A stretch of 64,000 nucleotides of DNA from Prostheceraeus crozeri (GCA_907163375.1 CAJQUW010014356.1:167343-231342), one strand, 5' to 3'. Positions 11,218 through 23,159 are shown, counted from the first letter of the stretch. The notes: generated by a model from the sequence alone, not told the origin. Made by a program: numbers and translations.

Positions 11218-12735
11218 TTAACGCATTCCAACCTTCATCTAACAAGCTCAATGCAGTCAATCGAACGCTTCGTATGTATTCAACATTTTCCTTTTAGGAG
11301 AATTGAAAGAGAATCATAAAACTTCCTACAAAAGGGAAGCATCTACATACTACTAGTAAAGCTGATACTACGTATCTCATCTATCTCAATCTCAGAATAG
11401 TATAAATTTACAATTTATGAACGGGGATGTACATTGACAGACCTTCCGATACCGGGCATTTAGCCTGGGACAGTGTCACATCTTGTAGACCAACACGATT
11501 TATAACTGAAATATGTATATCCAAAGAAATAGTACAACAATTTAACTTCCTCTTTCTGGGCCCGAGGACCGACCCGGTGTAACTGTCCAAAGTTTATTTG
11601 ACGTTGATGCTTCAACTATTTTAAAAACTTAAAAGTAAAGTGGTTCTCATGGAAAAATGTCTGATATCTAAAGTTAATGAACAATCTAAAGTTATACACC
11701 CAAAATCTTTGGCCTGGTGTGAAGTATATAGTTATCATAGAGTAGGCATGTTAGAGAGGCAACTCCGCATTTATCAAGTCCCCAATGTGTATACACTTTC
11801 GAATTTATTAAATGAACTAAAGGGAGATATAGTTGGTAATTGTTACCAAATGTGAGGTATGCAAATTTTTGCCAGTTTTGAAGAAATTTCCACGTAGGTA
11901 ATTGAGCAATCATGATTGTAATGGAAAAAGGAATGATGGTATTTTACAGATTGTCAGTGTCATGAGAACTTTGGAGATTTAATGTCTGTTAAATTAGCAA
12001 TTCGATGGGTTCCTATTACTTTCATGATGAACCTCAAGAGAATCTTCTTAAGCGTGAGAGCGTGATCATATCACAGGCAACCTGCCACTGACAAAGCAAA
12101 ATAACAGAATCAAAGAAAATGATTTCAATGAACTTTTAAAGATGTGCATGGGTCCACATCACTATTCAGATTCAAGAAATGAAACATGAATTTAGTGAAT
12201 CATAAAATCATGCCGGTGAAAATTGAATGAAAAACATGAAATTTCAGCCAAGAAAGCACGAATAGCATCGCGACTTTTTCATGAAGACTTCCATTATAAT
12301 ACAATTCATGAAATTCCCTTGATAATCAGCTTAATTTCCGCTTAGTTAGGATGCTTATTAGCAAATATTCATTCCTTTTGAAATCCAACTTGTTTCATAC
12401 TACTTACATAGGAGAGTCATCTCGGTAGTATATAAATTGGCAAAATTTTGACTTTTTCAAAACTGATCAAATAATGTTTTGGACCACAGGAACGTAATCT
12501 CCGCAAGAAACTGAATCTTTTCATATAAAATTTTTCACTGTATACAGATACTTTTTGAGTCGACAATCTACCCCCTACTCTATGGTATGTTACTCTCACC
12601 AGCAGTCCAAAGTTACTCCCCCTTTATCATGCCTTCTTGCTGTTTTGCGGTGTTTCCAATTCAAATTAGTGTTACTTCATCAATCTAAGCTTTCCGAGTT
12701 TGAATCTGCAATCAGATTCCAGAAAGTAGAAGTTG
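11218..12735. other. No gene seen
   Basis: Intergenic DNA. The short open frames have no recognisable domains. A phrase GTCCAAAGTTACTCC at about 12604 recurs in the same orientation at about 13869 but has no inverted partner, so it does not define an element. Confidence 0.4.
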
Positions 12736-12743
12736 TGTTTGAT

Positions 12744-13672
12744 CAGTGGAGGCCCGTCCATATGGGCGCCTGGGGCGCAGCCCTCCATTAAAAATTAGTT
12801 ACATCAAAGAAAATTTACACAGAACATTGCGCTGAAACGCAACTGATCTGATAGACTGAATTGAACTATCAATGGTTCAACCTGTACTGCTAAACACATT
12901 CGAAGCGTGGTTCAGTGACTCATTCAGACGTCACTCTCCCTCTCTTCTACCGGATGGGGCGCACAGTCTGTGCGCCTTGATTCATACATGTTTTGCTGAT
13001 CATACATCTGTATACATCGAAGATTTTTAGCAGCTTCGCACGCGTAAACAATGCATGGATGGGGCGCTCTCAAAAAGTCCCTCTGGCTCGCTTTCGTACA
13101 TTCTGATTAGGTAACGCCGCGCGTGCGTTGGGAAGTCAGATTCTGGTCAAACTCATGTTATTCTGATGCGTGTATACAAAACCTTGGACAGGCGAAGCAC
13201 TTTCAATTATCACTGTGTCGACTGAAAATGAATCAGATTGTATATCTTTTAAGAAAGCCCTTTTCTCAACATTCCCTACAAGAAAAAATTGAAATTAGAA
13301 ATCTCGGTCCGCCAAGGCCACGACTCAACGGCAGCCAAGCTAACGTTTCAAGCGACAGAGGACGAAACTGCAAGAGAAATTTTAATGCAGAATGGTATTC
13401 GAGATGTGAATGGCTTTGTGGATGAACTGGAAGCTGTATTTTGTTTTCCTTGTGTGCTATTTGGTGGTGATCATCGCTGGACTTTACATCTTCCGAAAAT
13501 AATGTCATTATGAAGGACCACAGTAGTATATTTGCAGTGAGACTTATCATGTCATAAACAGGCATTTACATAGGCGTACATGAAATATAGCAGAGACCGT
13601 AGTAGATGATGGGCTAAGATGAAGACGTTTGGATTGCGCCCCACATGAGCAGGACTGCACGAGCCGCCACTG
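12744..13672 (+). mobile_element. hAT element with 8-bp target duplication TGTTTGAT
   Basis: The left end is CAGTGGAGGCCCGTCC and the right end is ACTGCACGAGCCGCCACTG, imperfect inverses of the CAGTGGCGGCTCGT type. The octamer TGTTTGAT is directly repeated at 12736-12743 and 13673-13680. The 929-bp body holds only the 5' part of a transposase gene (see 13289-13513), so it is an internally deleted copy. A second left end of the same family is at 32262. Confidence 0.85.
13200..13513 (+). pseudogene. hAT transposase N-terminal part with TTF-type zinc finger start
   Basis: One frame gives NQIVYLLRKPFSQHSLQEKI followed by LGPPRPRL, the pattern seen at the start of ZMYM/hAT-type proteins. The overlapping next frame (from 13289) ends in EAVFCFPCVLFGG, the first cysteine pair of a TTF-type zinc finger. 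The gene then stops and the rest of the finger, the catalytic domain and the dimerisation domain are absent. At least one frameshift separates the two pieces. It is non-functional. Confidence 0.55.
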
Positions 13673-13680
13673 TGTTTGAT

Positions 13681-14602
13681 TACGAATTCAAAATGCATAG
13701 TATTTTCAATTGCGAAGTTTGCACATGCTGTATACCTCACATTCTTGGTGTATTCTGCTTAGAGAACATGTGTGGCCACAGATAAGCGAAGTTTTTCTTA
13801 TTGCGATTAATCTTTGCGATGACATAATCGCCTTTTTCAATTTTAGCAAAATCTGCTAAATTTACTATTGTCCAAAGTTACTCCACGCCAATGTGTGGAG
13901 GACGTCACTTTGAATAATATTGCGACTGAAAAGTTTGCATTGCTTGCTAAAATTTATCTTTGGTCAATAAGTTTTTTCCAACAGGTTAAGTGGATCTGTC
14001 CATGTCTCTTGTCCAAATTATTAACTGGCAGACTGCATCCTACGGTCTATAGAAATCATGGTGGGTAGTGTTTTAAGCAATGTGGTTAGACAATTTTAAA
14101 GCACCTTTTAACACACGTTGTTTTTTTTCAATTAAACAAGTTTTTCGCCCACTCTCATAGAAATCATTGTGAAATTGAATTATAAATGGCTAGAATATTC
14201 TATGCAGTTAGAATTCAGCCATTCTACCTAATATACTCCCTCCTCTGCTGCTAGGCTTGTTTTACTAATCATGTGGATATGAACGAATATGTCAATATGT
14301 GATCAATATACGAGTACATGCCAATGAAGTCATTTCATCTTTTTTCAGACGATGGAGGACTCACCTTAATTAGGTGTAAAAGACATTGTCGCCATATTCA
14401 GACATGTAGATTATTGCCTCGATCATCGGTCAGACAAAAGCCTTTATCTGCCGAAATATCTGGAATATGGATTTCTAATTGTTGCGAACTGTGACAATGG
14501 GTGTCATTACGTCTGGAGCTTTAGAACTCTCCGGTGTGTGAAAATGGTTAGACGTTTTTCTCAGCTTGTCATGCGCAATGTCAGCAATTTATTATGCGCA
14601 AT
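13681..14602. other. No gene seen
   Basis: AT-rich intergenic sequence with only short open frames lacking recognisable motifs. Confidence 0.4.
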
Positions 14603-14610
14603 AGTACAAC

Positions 14611-14844
14611 CAGGGTTGGAGCAATTACACAATTTTTTTCAATTACAATTACAATTAAAGTTGAACTTTTACAATTACAATTACTCTGAAATCAAAATCT
14701 TCAATTACAATTACAAATACAATTACACGACTTCTATTCAATTGCAACAACAATTACAATTACATGTGTGACTTTGCAATTACAATTACTTCAAAACTTG
14801 TAATTAATTACACAATTACAATTACTGTATTTGCTCCAATCTTG
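14611..14844. mobile_element. hAT MITE built largely of ATTACA-type microsatellite
   Basis: The left end is CAGGGTTGGAGCAATTACA and the right end is TTTGCTCCAATCTTG, an imperfect inverse. The octamer AGTACAAC is directly repeated at 14603-14610 and 14845-14852. Almost the whole 234-bp body consists of AATTACA hexamer-like repeats, with the complementary sense appearing near the right end. The clean 8-bp duplication shows that this low-complexity block moved as a transposon and did not merely expand in place. Confidence 0.85.
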
Positions 14845-14852
14845 AGTACAAC

Positions 14853-15515
14853 TGTCCATGGTCAAGGCTCATGAATGTAGATGTGTCTCAGTATCTATGG
14901 ATTCTGTGTCCCTGTTTTCATTTTCATCATTTTTACTGGTATGAGCTTTGTGGAATTTGCTTAAATTCTGATTTACCCGGCAACTCCGTCAATAAAACCT
15001 GCTGCTTTATGACCTGTATAGTTTTCATTTTTGGAATGGTGGTTCCTGAAGGTGTTGGAAGAATAATTGAATTATCTTGTCTTAATTGCGACAAACAGAG
15101 GCTAATATTTGTCTCCATTTTGATGGTCAAAGAATCAGTCCGGGGCTAATAAAATTGTCACAGTAACAGGTTGCATGCCAACAAGTAATGTCAATTGTTG
15201 TGCTAGTGGGAATCGCTTCAAAAGTATCTGTAAATCCATGTCATCAAGAAGTGACAAATCTTCATGAGTTTTTGCTTTTTCTGTTATCCGACATAAGTAG
15301 GCAGTGAACTAGATAGCCACTATCCCAGCCGTGTATCACTTTGCCGTGTATACTCAGTGTACAAAGTTAATGGTCATTCTGTTAAGCTTGCTTTCTATTT
15401 CTAGGTGATGAGACACATGCAATCGCCCTAAGATCTATAAGACAACTGTGTTAACCACAATAGGCCCTACGTTATCTAGAATATCACTCAGGCTTTCCCA
15501 AGTGGGCTTTCACGA
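14853..15515. other. No gene seen
   Basis: Short open frames on both strands (for example 14871-15149) overlap each other and show no domain. Nothing else is recognised. Confidence 0.35.
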
Positions 15516-15519
15516 TTAA

Positions 15520-16473
15520 CCCTCAGAGACCTGAGGTCCAGTGGACCCCGGAGCCACATTTTCTATTTCATTTTTTACGCTGACGATATATCAACCACTC
15601 AAGCCCATACAAAATCATCATTTCTAACAGTGAATCTGCATGTGTTATTTCATTTCAATTGAATCGGTAGAAGTATGCCAGATAGTCCAAGGGGGGTCCA
15701 CCCCCTCAGGTCTCAGAGGGTGTAGACATTCCATCACAAAATTTTTGTAATTAGATGAAAAATGATTTCGAACATGTCCACGATGGTGTATAAAGAGTGA
15801 AAGTCATTTATTCATTGTTTGCATCATGCTCGTAGATGTGCAATGTGTTGGAAGATCGCAAAATGTGAATATTTTGCTTTCGCACATGATCTCGCGTGAC
15901 TGGTTGGCCTATATGAACAACTCGACATAAATCGATGTCCGAAATGAAAGCTATCATTATATTCATAGTTGAGCACCAAAACCTGATTGATGACAAACTT
16001 TTCACAGCAGTAATGATAAGTTTGAGATCTCCACAGCTGTTTTTGGTTCTAGAAGCACATCAATTTTGACTCATTTTAGGTCTATTTCTGATAGCTTTGG
16101 ATTAATTTGAAGGAATGTACAAATGGAAAGGATTAGCTGCATGAATTAAATCAATTTCATCAAAATCAACTATCTGAGGCTTTATGGTGACACAAAATAT
16201 CGTAAAGCCGCCTCCTAGTACAAATGATGCTGTACTAAATGTGGTTGACTTACAAAAACACCATATTTTCGCACGTGATTACTGAGATGGCTGAAAGTCA
16301 CTCAAGGGATTCGTTATACCAACCTGCTACACGCAAACATCATTGTTTTACTTAAAATCAACTTTCCTAATGCTTTGATATCGATTTAAGCAGGTAAACT
16401 AAGAATATGTTAAAGGGGTCCACTGGACCCCCTCAGGTCTCAGAGGGTGTGAAAAAGCTCAGGTCTCTGAGGG
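15520..16473. mobile_element. piggyBac-type non-autonomous element, TTAA target duplication
   Basis: TTAA (15516-15519) is followed by CCCTCAGAGACCTGAG. The right end is the exact inverse CTCAGGTCTCTGAGGG, finishing at 16473 and followed by TTAA (16474-16477). Inside each end lie further copies of GGTCCAGTGGACCCC-like palindromes and CCCCCTCAGGTCTCAGAGGG (15695-15720 and 16429-16448). TTAA plus ends starting CCY are typical of piggyBac. The 954-bp interior has no transposase; the 65-residue frame at 15808-16005 (minus) is not recognised. Confidence 0.88.
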
Positions 16474-16477
16474 TTAA

Positions 16478-18974
16478 ATCCGGTGCGCTCAATCTCATAG
16501 TGAACATCATGCATGTATGTGCACATAATCCGAATTACAACATTCTACTTGGTCGACATGTTTCACTTTTCCTAAAGCTTTCATGCCAACATAGCTCCAC
16601 GATGTTGATTGTTCAAAAACTATTGTGTGTGTTCATCATTTCTTCTTACATCAGCGCACGCTTTCAAAATGTACGTTTTGAATCTAGAAAATAGTCGAGA
16701 AAGATAAACATTCTGACTTACTAGCATCGTGGTGCATTTCTGCAGGATTTATGTTAACATGGCGTTATAATTGTATACTTTTCAAACAGGTGATCTTTAG
16801 CTGCATATTTCAAAATTCAATTTTTGATATGCTTTCTTTGATATTAGGCATCGACACTTCTGATAGCTAAAATATCAAATTATGAGGTCATTCCCTGTTC
16901 CTGGAAAAATCTGTTGACGAAAATCAAGCTCTGTTTCTTGCCATGAATGCTTAATTAAAAGCAAATATTACAGCAGACCAATGGTTGTGTATTTCAAACT
17001 TTGAATTTTTCAATTTTGTTCGTATTTCAACAAGTCGCTGACAGAACTGTTGCAAAGCATAAAGGGTTCTCAGGCTTTCGAGAACAAAGCTTGAGATGGC
17101 CTTACTTGCTCAATGATGAATTGGAGCACCAAGGTCGACGTTTTAATAGGGATCCATGAATTTGGTGAATTTTTGCTATATAGCTGACCTAACAGAGATA
17201 TTGAAAAACGAAATAAAATGTTGCAAAAGAGAGATCGTTTCTGCAGTGACTTGAAGCGGACAATTCATCTCAATCTTCCTTGATTTTAAATGCCTGTCGA
17301 TCTTTCCAATTTTCTCTGATGCGTGAATTCTAAAGGTATGGCGTCGAAATATTGATTAAAAGATTTGAGGACCAAGGAGATGCTGATTGAGTTTCTTGGC
17401 TCCATATTATATCCATATTTAGGAGTCCTTGCTACATTGTGTGGCGTCTTCTCCGTACCTGCGAGGCCTTCGGCGCATCCTCAATAATTATTTACCAACA
17501 TTTATAAAAATGAAAAGTGTCATCATTCATTTAAATTCGATAGCTTCTCGTGATAGCTTCCGTCTCAAAATCAGACGCTCAACCTCAAGAGTGAACAGTT
17601 TTGCAGCACGTGCTTGAATCACCGCTGTTTTCTTCGAACAATTAGACACACAAGCTAGTCGTGTGTTCAGACGGAGCACTGATGTTCAGACAGCGAAAGA
17701 GAGTTGTATGCGTGTGAGGCAGCAAGCGCACACCCACGCGCCAATAATGGCTTTCCTGATGGACATGATGCTTTGCCTTCTCCAATTTTTGCAATGAAAT
17801 TCTACACAATTCTTGATCGAGGCGCGGTGCCTAAATATAGTAAGGGAAGCGCAACCCAATTGTTCCTAGCTTCGCTTAATGTGAGAGAAGCCAATACGTC
17901 AACAGTGACAGATGGATGACGTTCAGACAAGACTGCGATCAGATGATGAGCGTTCTCCAATGAATGCAGAGTGATGCATCTGACTCGAACACCCAGATTC
18001 GATAGAATTCCATAATTTTTTTACGTGATTGATGTAACGCTATGTTTAGTACTGCAGATGAGATCATAACCACGCCTTTCGTCCCAAGTGAATATACTGA
18101 AAAGATGACAGTCGGCAAGTAAGGTAGGCCAACACCTGATATGAAATTGAAAGTCACACAGAAAGAAATACACAAGACATTTTAATGCATCAAAATTTCA
18201 AACATGTGAGTGGCTGACCGGCCGTCAGAAACGCAAGAAACTGTTGCCCTTGCCTCCTTTTTTCTCAAGAAAATGTGGTCTGGACAGAGAGGGAATATAG
18301 TGATCTCAGCTCCTTGAGTAAGGCGGTAAAGTGACATGAGCAATCACTTCTCATGTGCACTTTCACTTGACCTTAAAAGATGTTCGGAAAATTGCTATTA
18401 AAAATTCAGATTTTATGAAAATTAATGATGTGACATAAAAGTGCTTTGTATAGAAATGGTATCCCAATGCCGAATGAAGGCCTATGGTCAGGGAGCACGC
18501 GACGCCACTGTTTAAAAGGCATATTAGTAAATAGAATAATTAAATATTGAGTTGCATCCTCGGGTTGAAAAAGGGAAACAGACCTGAATAGCTGTTACTT
18601 CATCCAATATCAGGAATCATCAGCAGGCCTAGTTCACATTTAAAGTTGCAGCCATGCCCGGGCAAATTTTGGATTTGTTAAACTTACTAAATGCAAATTT
18701 AGTGTTACAAGAGTGCGAGTGTGTTTACAAAAAGCAGCATTTGGTAATTATTACAGGCGCACTAACTTTGGCGATTTACCAGTAGTGCGTGTTTGAAATG
18801 ATACTTAATAAATGCTCGCCCATCGAAAAAGCCTATATAGTCAAATTTCAAAAGAAAAGCAAACGTTGAAACAAATGTGTTTCTTTAAAGCACAATTCAC
18901 GTAATGACACACAGCTGTTGTTTCAATTCATTTGTTTGACGTGTACTTCTCGTTGCATCGTAGGTATACTTTTC
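16478..18974. other. No gene seen; a lone hAT-like right end near 18511
   Basis: Nearly 2.5 kb without a recognisable gene. The phrase GCACGCGACGCCACTG, ending at about 18511, looks like the right end of the CAGTGGCG hAT family, but no matching left end or octamer was found. The open frames at 16407, 17429 and 17704 show no domain. Confidence 0.4.
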
Positions 18975-19166
18975 TCAGAATATAGCTTTTGTTTCTAACT
19001 TTCTTGTAAAATTCTTTTCAATATTAAATTTGGAAATTAATAAACTTTTCACAGTTTTTTCGCACATTCGACTTCGTTCGTCGGACCAAATATTTGTCAT
19101 CATTGAGAACACTCTTTCTACTGGGGATGAAGCTCCCTGCAGACAGAATGATGCGTATTCCGTCAA
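18975..19166 (-). pseudogene. hAT transposase C-terminal dimerisation fragment
   Basis: The minus strand reads ASSPVERVFSMMTNIWSDE followed by RSRMCEKTVKSLLISKFN. This is the hATC dimerisation motif (ERvFS...iwsdeRnrm...tvk.ll..k.N) found at the end of hAT transposases. Only this exon-sized tail is present; no catalytic domain was seen upstream and no ends bound it. It is a relic. Confidence 0.65.
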
Positions 19167-19442
19167 TCGTTAAAGATTCGGTACAGCAACCGCACCTTCG
19201 CTCAAATATTTAAAGAGAGTGACTTTTTTTTTCTTCTAATTATTTACAATTCATTTTCCACCTCTTGATGACCAGTATTCTTTAGATTGTACTACTTCAT
19301 CAAACAGTTCGCCCACATTAATTGCGGTATGTTCAAATCGTTCATTGATTTTCAGGGATGAGGTTTCGATTTTGGACCAGATTAACTAATAATTATTCAT
19401 CCAAACAAATGGTTCTCGACCGGCGAAACTCCAGTTTTATTC

Positions 19443-19444
<2 letters not shown>

Positions 19445-19521
<77 letters not shown>
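19445..19521. repeat. (TA)n microsatellite, left block
   Basis: About 77 bases of pure TA repeat. The Tc1 element at 19522-20917 is inserted in it, with the block resuming at 20918. The long open frame across it (poly Tyr-Ile) is a shadow. Confidence 0.95.
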
Positions 19522-19522
<1 letters not shown>

Positions 19523-20916
19523 TCAGTGACAAAAAGAATGAAACAAGTCCTGATATGAATACTTATGACTTAAACTTGGTTGTACTGTACGTTTGTTTGT
19601 TGTTTGTAAAAGGAGAACTCGAATGCTTTACTCAAAAACATTTAATTTGTTACTCATGATTTTATCAACTTAAGTTAGAAACGGGTGTGACCACCGCAAG
19701 CATCCAAACAGGCATCGATGCGTGAGGGCATGGATGAGCACAGTCGCTGGATGAATGCCAGGTCTAAGAAGTTCCACTGCTCGATCAGTCTGTCGGCCAA
19801 CATCTTCAAAGACACTGTGGGTGGTTGTACCTCTCCCTCACTCTGCGACCAAGTTCATCCCAGCAGTGCTCGATGGGGGAGAGGTCGGGAGAACGTGAGG
19901 GCCATTCCAAGGTTGGGATTCCACTACTTGCTATCCTGTTAGAGACCACTGAAGCGCGATGGGGCCTTGCGTTGTCATCCTGAAAAATCAATTGATTCGA
20001 TGTCACTGCTGGAACCACGACCGGTGTCACGATCTCGTCGGCATATCGCTGTCCTGTCAATCAATGTTCCTTTCACTACGATTGCTGGTGTTTTTCCATT
20101 GTGCCAGATACCGACCCAAACCATGACACTACCGCCGCCGTACCGTCGTGTTCTTTGACGCAACATGGAGCAAATCGTTCACTTGGCAAGCGATGAACAC
20201 GGATCCGACCATCGTTGAAATCGAGAGTAAACCTCGATTCATCAGTCCAGAGCACACGTTCCCACTGACTGTCACTCCACGACTGATGACCTCGACACCA
20301 CGTCACTCGTCTCCTTCGATGTTCCAGGCTCAGCGGAATTCTCACAGCGGGTCGTCGAGACTGTATACCAGCTTCTCGCAATCTTCGATATGCAGTTCGA
20401 ACGCTACAGGCAACGCTCCCAGCAACCTTCCAGTACACAATTAGCTTCGGGACGGACACAAATCTGTTTCTTTTAGCAGCTAAAACTAAGCGTGCATCTG
20501 TCCGCTTGGATGATGCCCTTGGTCTTCCTGATCCGTTCTTCTTTTCCACATTTCCTTCTGCTTTCCAACGACACCACCAACTCCATACAACGACCCTTGA
20601 AATTTTCAATTCTTTCGCAACAGTTGTAGAACTTTGCCCACAACGCATCATCCCAATTGCCATTCCTCTGGTAAAGTTATCGTGCGCCATTTCATAAGTC
20701 AAATCTGGTCAGCAGTAGGTGGTGATTCTGTTCAACTTCTAGCTGTTACTGTGATCAGTATCAAATTTTGAAATTTGATGGTCCTATATCATTTCCCTTA
20801 TCATATGGAGTTCAATGGTGATACATAGAAAGCGAGATATCATCTCAAACCATAGAAAAAATGAAACAAACTTCCATTCAAGTCAATGATATTGGTTTCA
20901 ATATTTATGTCAGTGA

Positions 20917-20917
<1 letters not shown>
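19522..20917 (-). mobile_element. Tc1-like transposon inserted in a (TA)n tract
   Basis: The left end CTCAGTGACAAAAAGAATG is inverted imperfectly at the right end, where TTTATGTCAGTGAG finishes at 20917. TA flanks both sides within the microsatellite, so the target is TA, though it cannot be distinguished from the repeat itself. At 1396 bp with one transposase gene on the minus strand, it has the usual Tc1 size and layout. Confidence 0.85.
19675..20690 (-). pseudogene. Tc1 transposase (DD34E), frameshifted
   Basis: From the likely start at 20690 (MAHDNFTRGMAIGMM) the protein shows a helix-turn-helix region with a GSGRPRAS linker, then WTDESRF (first Asp), FQDDNARPH (second Asp) and SRSPDLSPIEHCWDELGRR (Glu). 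The spacing from the second Asp to the Glu is 34 residues, which defines DD34E Tc1 transposases. It cuts and pastes the element at TA sites. The C-terminal SMPSRIDACLDACGGHTRF is the usual Tc1 ending. The gene is spread over three or four frames, with changes near 20155, 20030 and 19805, so this copy is inactive. Confidence 0.9.

Positions 20918-20981
<64 letters not shown>
20918..20981. repeat. (TA)n microsatellite, middle block
   Basis: About 64 bases of TA repeat between the Tc1 and the mariner-type element. Both elements abut it directly. Confidence 0.95.
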
Positions 20982-20983
<2 letters not shown>

Positions 20984-21447
20984 AGGTGTTTCAAAAGTAG
21001 GCTAACAGTAGAAATTGGCCTTGAAAAGCTATGTCTTAATGCTATAGATTAATAAGCTATGTCATAATAATCTTTTTCACGATGCCACAGATAGCTAATA
21101 TGCCTTGTATTCGTAAGGGGCAAAAATTCAATACTCTTTGACATCGCGTAAATCATATTAAAATATCTCATGATCTCCTGTGTTTTCATGCCTACATATT
21201 TCACTACAACCCAATTTGAATCTATACCGATCATGAGAATTCGAATAACTATCCAACAACTATCAAAAAAAAATTATTAGGAAACCATGTAAACAAGATA
21301 GTAGTTGTTTCAGTGTTACTGCGGAGAAGGAAGAACAGCTGACATTCGAATGTCCTCCGCGCCCCTCAGCCTGGTGCACGAAGACGCTGTCGTCAACACA
21401 AGACAGGGAGGCGAAGAAGGAAGAACAGCTGACATCCAAATGTCCTT

Positions 21448-21532
21448 TACCTTTGTTAATTCCAGCCTCCTCTTAGACCATCGTCAGAAGCTTCTGACGA
21501 TGGCCTAGAGGAGGCTGAAATTAATAAAGGTA
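21448..21532. repeat. Large imperfect hairpin inside the mariner element
   Basis: The centre CCATCGTCAGAAG/CTTCTGACGATGG is perfect, and pairing continues through CAGCCTCCTCT against AGAGGAGGCTG and on into AT-rich arms of about 40 bases. It lies between the transposase stop and the left end. Such an arm could be a decayed nested foldback; no target duplication was found. Confidence 0.75.
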
Positions 21533-21650
21533 TTAACATTAAAACAACTACCATTTTGTTTGCTTGGTTTCCTAACAAAAAAATGAACAAATGAATAACC
21601 AAGGCCTATTCAACATATCAAAAAATTAATCAACTTAAAGTTGCAAAAAT

Positions 21651-22714
21651 TCACGAACGCAAATGCTCAAAATGTCCACCATGGACATCGGCACATTCTT
21701 GTAGTCTTTCGGCCACACTGTGACACACAGTTCTGCATAAGTTCCTGTCATCACTGATCTCTTGACAGGCATCTGTGATGTAGGAGTGGAGTTGAGAAAG
21801 TGTGTGAGGTTTTCGTCCGTACACTTTCTCCTTTACAACGCCCCAAAAGAAAAAGTCCATCGGAGTTCGATCGGGAGAGCGAGGAGGCCAAAGGATGCTA
21901 CCACATCTCCCGATCCACTTTCCTGGAAAAGTGTCATTCAGATAGCTTCTGACACTCACTGCAAAATGCGCTGGTGCACCATCCTGCTGAAAGTACAGCT
22001 CATTGAAGTTGTTCAATGACTGCATCTCAGGAATCGCAAAGGATTGGAGCATTTGAAGGTACACCTCAGCCGTCACAGTTCTTTCAAAAAATACTGGCCC
22101 AATCACACCGTTGCTTGACATACCGGCCCAGACGGTTAAGCCAGGCTGGTTCAGCTCATTTGTTGATACCATGTGCGGATTTTCAGGGAACCAGTAACAC
22201 AGTTATGTCTATTTACGTGACCTGATAGTTTGAAACTGGCTTCGTCAGACCAAACTATCTTGTCAAGCAAATCTGGGTTCTCCCGAATTTCCGACAACAT
22301 GAGCACAGCAAACTGCAAGCGTCGTTCAGCATCATCCGGTAGAAGGTGCTGCAACAGTCTGGGTCGGTATGGTTTCAACTCAACTTTCCTCATCAGTCTC
22401 CAAGTAGAGCTTAGAGAAATGTCCAACTCAAATGAGGCTCTTCTTGTTGACTTCTTCGGACTTTGAACAAATGTTTGGGCCACTAGCTCCTCGTTTGATG
22501 TTATTGAAACTGATCGAGGGCGTCCTGACTTCGGTGCATTCTCTACCGAACCGGTCTTTTCAAATTTATCTCGAATGCGATAAATAGCAAATCTTGATGG
22601 AGGATTGCTGTGAAAGGCATCTCTCCATTCCATTCGCACCTTTTCAACATTCTTGTTTTTCCAAAAGGATTTCAAAATCCATTTTCTCTGATCATCTTTT
22701 AGATGACCTGACAT
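21651..22714 (-). pseudogene. DD41D mariner-like transposase, one frameshift
   Basis: The N-terminal part (from MSGHLKDDQRKWILKSF) has paired helix-turn-helix features and a KSGRPRSVS linker, followed by IVWSDEASFKLSGHVNRHNC (first Asp). The second part has LYFQQDGAPAHFA (second Asp) and WPPRSPDRTPMDFFFWG (third Asp). Counting residues gives 41 between the second and third acids, so the triad is DD41D, a known branch of the Tc1/mariner group distinct from DD34E and DD34D. One single-base frameshift near 22195 separates the halves, where a YWFPENPH-like stretch would be expected. Otherwise the protein is about full length, so this is a fairly young, recently broken copy. The perfect 28-bp ends agree. 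Confidence 0.9.
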
Positions 22715-23050
22715 GACAGAAGCAGCAAATTCAAAAAAGCTTCAAGCTTGTTTAATTCACTTCAAGTCAAACTAACAGTGTTTGATTCAAATCAAATTAA
22801 TTGAACATATCCATGCACGTAATGTCAGATTGGTGCTATATCTTGTCCATGATAGATTTCAAAATTCCTTTGCCAATGGAATGCTACTGCATAGACTTCT
22901 AAATGATAGTAGCAATTACTTCGAAGTCTATGGCTCATGTTGGACTGATCATGTATATCCATCGACTGATTCAGGTGTAAATCGCCAATAGAACGGTCAA
23001 CATAGATTTCCTAGGGCAAAATCAACTGTTAGCCTACTTTTGAAACACCT

Positions 23051-23052
<2 letters not shown>

Positions 23053-23103
<51 letters not shown>

Positions 23104-23120
23104 ATATATAATTATATGTA

Positions 23121-23159
<39 letters not shown>

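Larger units (their letters stand above)
20982..23052 (-). mobile_element. mariner-type (DD41D) transposon in the same (TA)n tract
   Basis: The ends are a perfect 28-bp inverted repeat starting CAAGGTGTTTCAAAAGTAGG (20982-21009 and 23025-23052), each flanked by TA. The 2071-bp body has one transposase gene on the minus strand (21651-22714). It also has a duplicated AAGGAAGAACAGCTGACAT phrase (21328 and 21417) and a large hairpin (21448-21532) between the gene and the left end. Confidence 0.92.

Noticed and set aside
12600-13890. GTCCAAAGTTACTCC seen twice
   Set aside because: Both copies are in the same orientation and do not bracket an element with target duplications; the hAT at 12744-13672 explains the interval better.
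18490-18512. hAT right end GCACGCGACGCCACTG
   Set aside because: No matching left end or octamer duplication could be found, so no element was called.
19358-19558. Open frame with poly Tyr-Ile
   Set aside because: It is a translation of the (TA)n microsatellite. The same applies to frames at 20861-21052 and 23029-23253.
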